Shown piece by piece: positions 4,891 to 6,685 of a stretch of DNA of 6,685 nucleotides. Both the position numbers and the translations under genes were made by a program. Numbering within the stretch: the first letter of the stretch is position 1; every line of letters begins with the position of its first letter. The notes under the pieces were generated by a model, which had not been told where the DNA came from, searched no databases, and was given only the letters and a program-made list of their open reading frames with translations. Source of the stretch: Neptunomonas sp. Its GTDB lineage: Bacteria; Pseudomonadota; Gammaproteobacteria; Pseudomonadales; Balneatricaceae. The stretch is taken from NCBI GenBank assembly GCA_004195305.1, contig SDWN01000827.1, forward strand, positions 1-6,685. Direction: 5' to 3'.

Positions 4891-5799
4891 TCAGAGGATG
4901 TAAACAAACAAAAACAAACCCACCCAAACCACATCGACAAAGTGCCAATACCAGCTGACTGCCTCGAAGCCGAAATGGTTATCTCCGCTAAAGTGGCCTT
5001 TGATCACTCGCAACAAAATCACAATCAACATAAAAGTACCGAGACTGACATGCAGACCATGAAAGCCGGTCAGGATGAAAAAGGTTGAACCGTAAATCCC
5101 CGATTTGAGCGTCAGCCCCAGCTCGGTGTAGGCCACCACATATTCCTCAACCTGGAACACCAAAAACGCCAGCCCCAGCAGCACCGTTAATCCCAGCCAG
5201 AGCTTCGTTTGACCTCGCTTGCCCAGCTTGAGACCTTTGTGGGCGATTGTCAGGGTCACACTGGAACTCAGTAGCAACACGGTGTTGAGCAACGGAAGAT
5301 CCCACGGACTGATCACCTGCTGAGGACCCGGAAAGCGCGCCATATCCGGAGTCTGCATCAGAGGCCACTGGGCACTAAAGCCCTGCCACAACAGATTGGC
5401 CGTCCCCTTGTCGCCCTCTCCACCGAGCCAGGGCACCGCAAAGTTGCGGACATAAAACAGAGCACCAAAAAAGGCAGCGAAGAACATCACCTCCGAGAAG
5501 ATAAACCAGCTCATCCCCCAGCGAAAAGAGCGATCCATCTGCGCGCTATACAGACCCTGGTGGCTCTCGCGCACCACCGCAGCAAACCAGTTAAACACCA
5601 CCCAGGCCATCAGCACCGCACCGCTGATCAGCATCAGCCCCCCGGCATGACCACCCTCGGTGCTCAGGCCGTTAATACTGGTCGCTGCGCCAAACGCCAT
5701 CAAAAACAAGCCGACCGATGCCAGAATGGGCCAGTGACTGGATGCAGGAACGTAGTACTGGGTGGGTATTAAAGAATGGCTGGGGGTTGAGGGCTTCAT
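4891..5799 (-). CDS. coxC: Cytochrome c oxidase subunit III
   Basis: The structural subunit III of the aa3-type oxidase in the inner membrane. It stabilises the core and supports proton uptake to subunit I. The 302-residue protein has seven predicted membrane helices with family motifs. These are RWGMSWFIFSEVMFFAAFF (93-111, conserved Glu103), SPWDLPLLNTVLLLSSSVT (164-182), FILTGFHGLHVSLGT (241-255) and FEAVSWYWHFVDVVWVGLF (278-296) near the C-terminus. The loop of about 120-165 is longer than in mitochondrial subunits, as is usual in gammaproteobacteria. The ATG at 5799 overlaps the ctaG stop as ATGA, and AGGAG (complement of 5809-5813) lies 9 nt upstream, so coupling to ctaG is likely. No terminator is visible after the stop, so transcription may continue antisense through the DUF2909 gene into SURF1. 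The gene is also called ctaE or coIII. Confidence 0.97.
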   Translation of the reverse strand: MKPSTPSHSLIPTQYYVPASSHWPILASVGLFLMAFGAATSINGLSTEGGHAGGLMLISGAVLMAWVVFNWFAAVVRESHQGLYSAQMDRSFRWGMSWFIFSEVMFFAAFFGALFYVRNFAVPWLGGEGDKGTANLLWQGFSAQWPLMQTPDMARFPGPQQVISPWDLPLLNTVLLLSSSVTLTIAHKGLKLGKRGQTKLWLGLTVLLGLAFLVFQVEEYVVAYTELGLTLKSGIYGSTFFILTGFHGLHVSLGTFMLIVILLRVIKGHFSGDNHFGFEAVSWYWHFVDVVWVGLFLFVYIL

Positions 5800-6380
5800 A
5801 ATGCGATTCTCCTCGCCACGGCGGCGTCGGGCTGAGGCAGCTGCGGGGTGATATCGAACAGAGTGTAAGACAAGGTGATGGTACGAATATGCTGCGGCAA
5901 TTGCGGATCAATCATCAGTACCAGCGGCATCTGCTGGCTGGCAAGCGCGGCCAATGACTGCGATTCGAAACAAAAACAGTTGATCTTGTGGACGTACTGC
6001 GCAGCTTCAGACGGTGCCACACTGGGCACGGCACGCGCGACCATTAGCTCAGAGGTTGGATTGCTGGCCAGATAATGGGTCAGCCGCTGCTCACCCGGGT
6101 GCACCAACAGATCGCTGAATTGCGGCCCAAACGTCCAAGGCATCCCTTCGTTATTGACCGCGATCAACTGCACCCGAATCTGCCGCGTACTGTCGACGGC
6201 TACCACCTCGGTCAGCGCGCCGTTACGCGTCACCTTACCGTTGATACCGGTAACACGGCAGAACACATCGTACAGAGGCGCTAATGCGAAACCGAAACCA
6301 AACATCAGCAACGCGGCCAGCACCAACCGCTGCAACAATCGGCGGGTCGATTTGTGCGAATGCTGGGCTGTGTCGGCCAC
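5796..6380 (-). CDS. ctaG: Cytochrome c oxidase assembly protein CtaG/Cox11 (CuB copper chaperone)
   Basis: Delivers copper to the CuB site of subunit I. The 194-residue protein has a single N-terminal helix (about 16-34) followed by PLYDVFCRVTGINGK (35-49, Cys41) and a periplasmic beta domain with WTFGP and VHPGE. The copper-binding KINCFCFESQ follows (132-141, Cys135 and Cys137), with the closing LSYTLFD. All three cysteines expected of Cox11 are present. The frame is open to 6620, but the upstream 80 codons are low-complexity Arg/Ser/Cys-rich sequence lying over coxA, so they are not part of the protein. The GTG at 6380 has GGAGG (complement of 6389-6393) 8 nt upstream and starts 1 nt after the coxA stop. 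The 3' end overlaps coxC by 4 nt. Confidence 0.95.
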   Translation of the reverse strand: MADTAQHSHKSTRRLLQRLVLAALLMFGFGFALAPLYDVFCRVTGINGKVTRNGALTEVVAVDSTRQIRVQLIAVNNEGMPWTFGPQFSDLLVHPGEQRLTHYLASNPTSELMVARAVPSVAPSEAAQYVHKINCFCFESQSLAALASQQMPLVLMIDPQLPQHIRTITLSYTLFDITPQLPQPDAAVARRIAL

Positions 6381-6381
6381 C

Positions 6382-6685
6382 TCACCGACCTCCGGCGACC
6401 ATGGGCTGATCGACATCCGGCGGCTCGCCGAAGGTGTGGTACGGTGCCGGTGACGGCAGGGTCCACTCCAGCCCTTCGGCCGCCTCCCACACCCGCGAGT
6501 CGGCACGGTCGGAACCGCGGACGCAACGGATGACGTTGTAGACGAACAGCAGCTGCGACAAGCCGAACAGGAACGCACCGAGCGATGCGACCATATTAAA
6601 ATCGGCAAACTGCAGCGCATAATCGGGAATCCGCCGCGGCATGCCGGCCAGGCCGATAAAATGCATCGGGAAGAAGGTCAGGTTG
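6382..6685 (-). CDS. coxA: Cytochrome c oxidase subunit I, C-terminal 100 residues (5' end outside window)
   Basis: The catalytic heme a / heme a3-CuB subunit, cut by the right edge of the window. The visible part begins NLTFFPMHFIGLAGMPRR, the highly conserved stretch before the last helix. It continues IPDYALQFADFN, then a membrane helix (MVASLGAFLFGLSQLLFVYNVI) and a hydrophilic tail with GLEWTLPSPAPYHTF. This tail motif is typical of proteobacterial aa3 subunit I. The heme and CuB ligands lie upstream and cannot be checked. The stop is TGA at 6384-6382. The gene's last codons contain the GGAGG ribosome binding site of ctaG. It is presumably preceded by coxB, outside the window. The gene is also named ctaD. 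Confidence 0.96.
   Translation of the reverse strand, partial: NLTFFPMHFIGLAGMPRRIPDYALQFADFNMVASLGAFLFGLSQLLFVYNVIRCVRGSDRADSRVWEAAEGLEWTLPSPAPYHTFGEPPDVDQPMVAGGR

Noticed and set aside
6154..6453. Plus- and minus-strand alternative frames over the coxA/ctaG junction
   Set aside because: They contradict the recognised coxA and ctaG sequences and show no domain features or start signals.
6381..6620. An 80-codon N-terminal extension of ctaG
   Set aside because: The frame is open, but its translation is Arg/Ser/Cys-rich without Cox11 similarity and lies wholly over the conserved coxA C-terminus. The GTG at 6380 has a good ribosome binding site and gives normal Cox11 length.

Overview
The window carries the 3' half of an aa3-type (CuA-containing) cytochrome c oxidase locus from a non-enteric gammaproteobacterium, followed by a small membrane-protein gene and a thiol-based ArsR-family regulator. 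The assignment to gammaproteobacteria rests on gene order: coxA-ctaG-coxC, a tiny DUF2909 'twin transmembrane' gene on the opposite strand, then SURF1, a Sco-like thiol protein, ctaA and ctaB. As I recall, this is the Pseudomonas-type arrangement (the PA0106-PA0113 region), also found in related marine gammaproteobacteria. I cannot name the genus from sequence alone.

Layout from the right edge leftwards (minus strand unless stated). The C-terminal end of coxA (6685-6382) enters from the right. It is followed after 1 nt by ctaG/cox11 (GTG start at 6380), which overlaps coxC (5799-4891) by 4 nt. The short plus-strand DUF2909 gene (4672-4857) converges with coxC across 33 bp and diverges from SURF1 (start 4659) across only 12 bp. 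SURF1 is followed after 2 nt by a Sco-like CX3C protein, then ctaA, which overlaps ctaB by 8 nt. No senC/sco1 gene follows ctaB. Instead, after 127 bp, there is a Yip1-family membrane protein gene (1145-543). On the plus strand, an ArsR-family regulator (135-470) converges on it, and a bidirectional terminator hairpin (494-519) lies between them. At the left edge, the first six codons of another minus-strand gene (18-1) can be seen with a good Shine-Dalgarno, so the regulator is divergent from a gene lying outside the window.

How the genes work together. CtaB farnesylates heme B to heme O and CtaA oxidises heme O to heme A. SURF1 helps heme A insertion into subunit I. CtaG delivers copper to the CuB site of subunit I. 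The Sco-like protein probably handles thiol or copper chemistry for the CuA site of subunit II. CoxA and CoxC are structural subunits. Tight spacings and overlaps indicate translational coupling within each half of the locus.

The most interesting part is the left end. The ArsR protein has a Cys42/Cys108 pair with the same spacing as the persulfide-sensing SqrR/BigR/YgaV group. The 116-bp divergent intergenic region beside it carries a 21-bp odd-centred perfect palindrome, a likely operator. Most of the rest is an ordinary cox locus. I see no RNA genes, mobile elements or CRISPR arrays.
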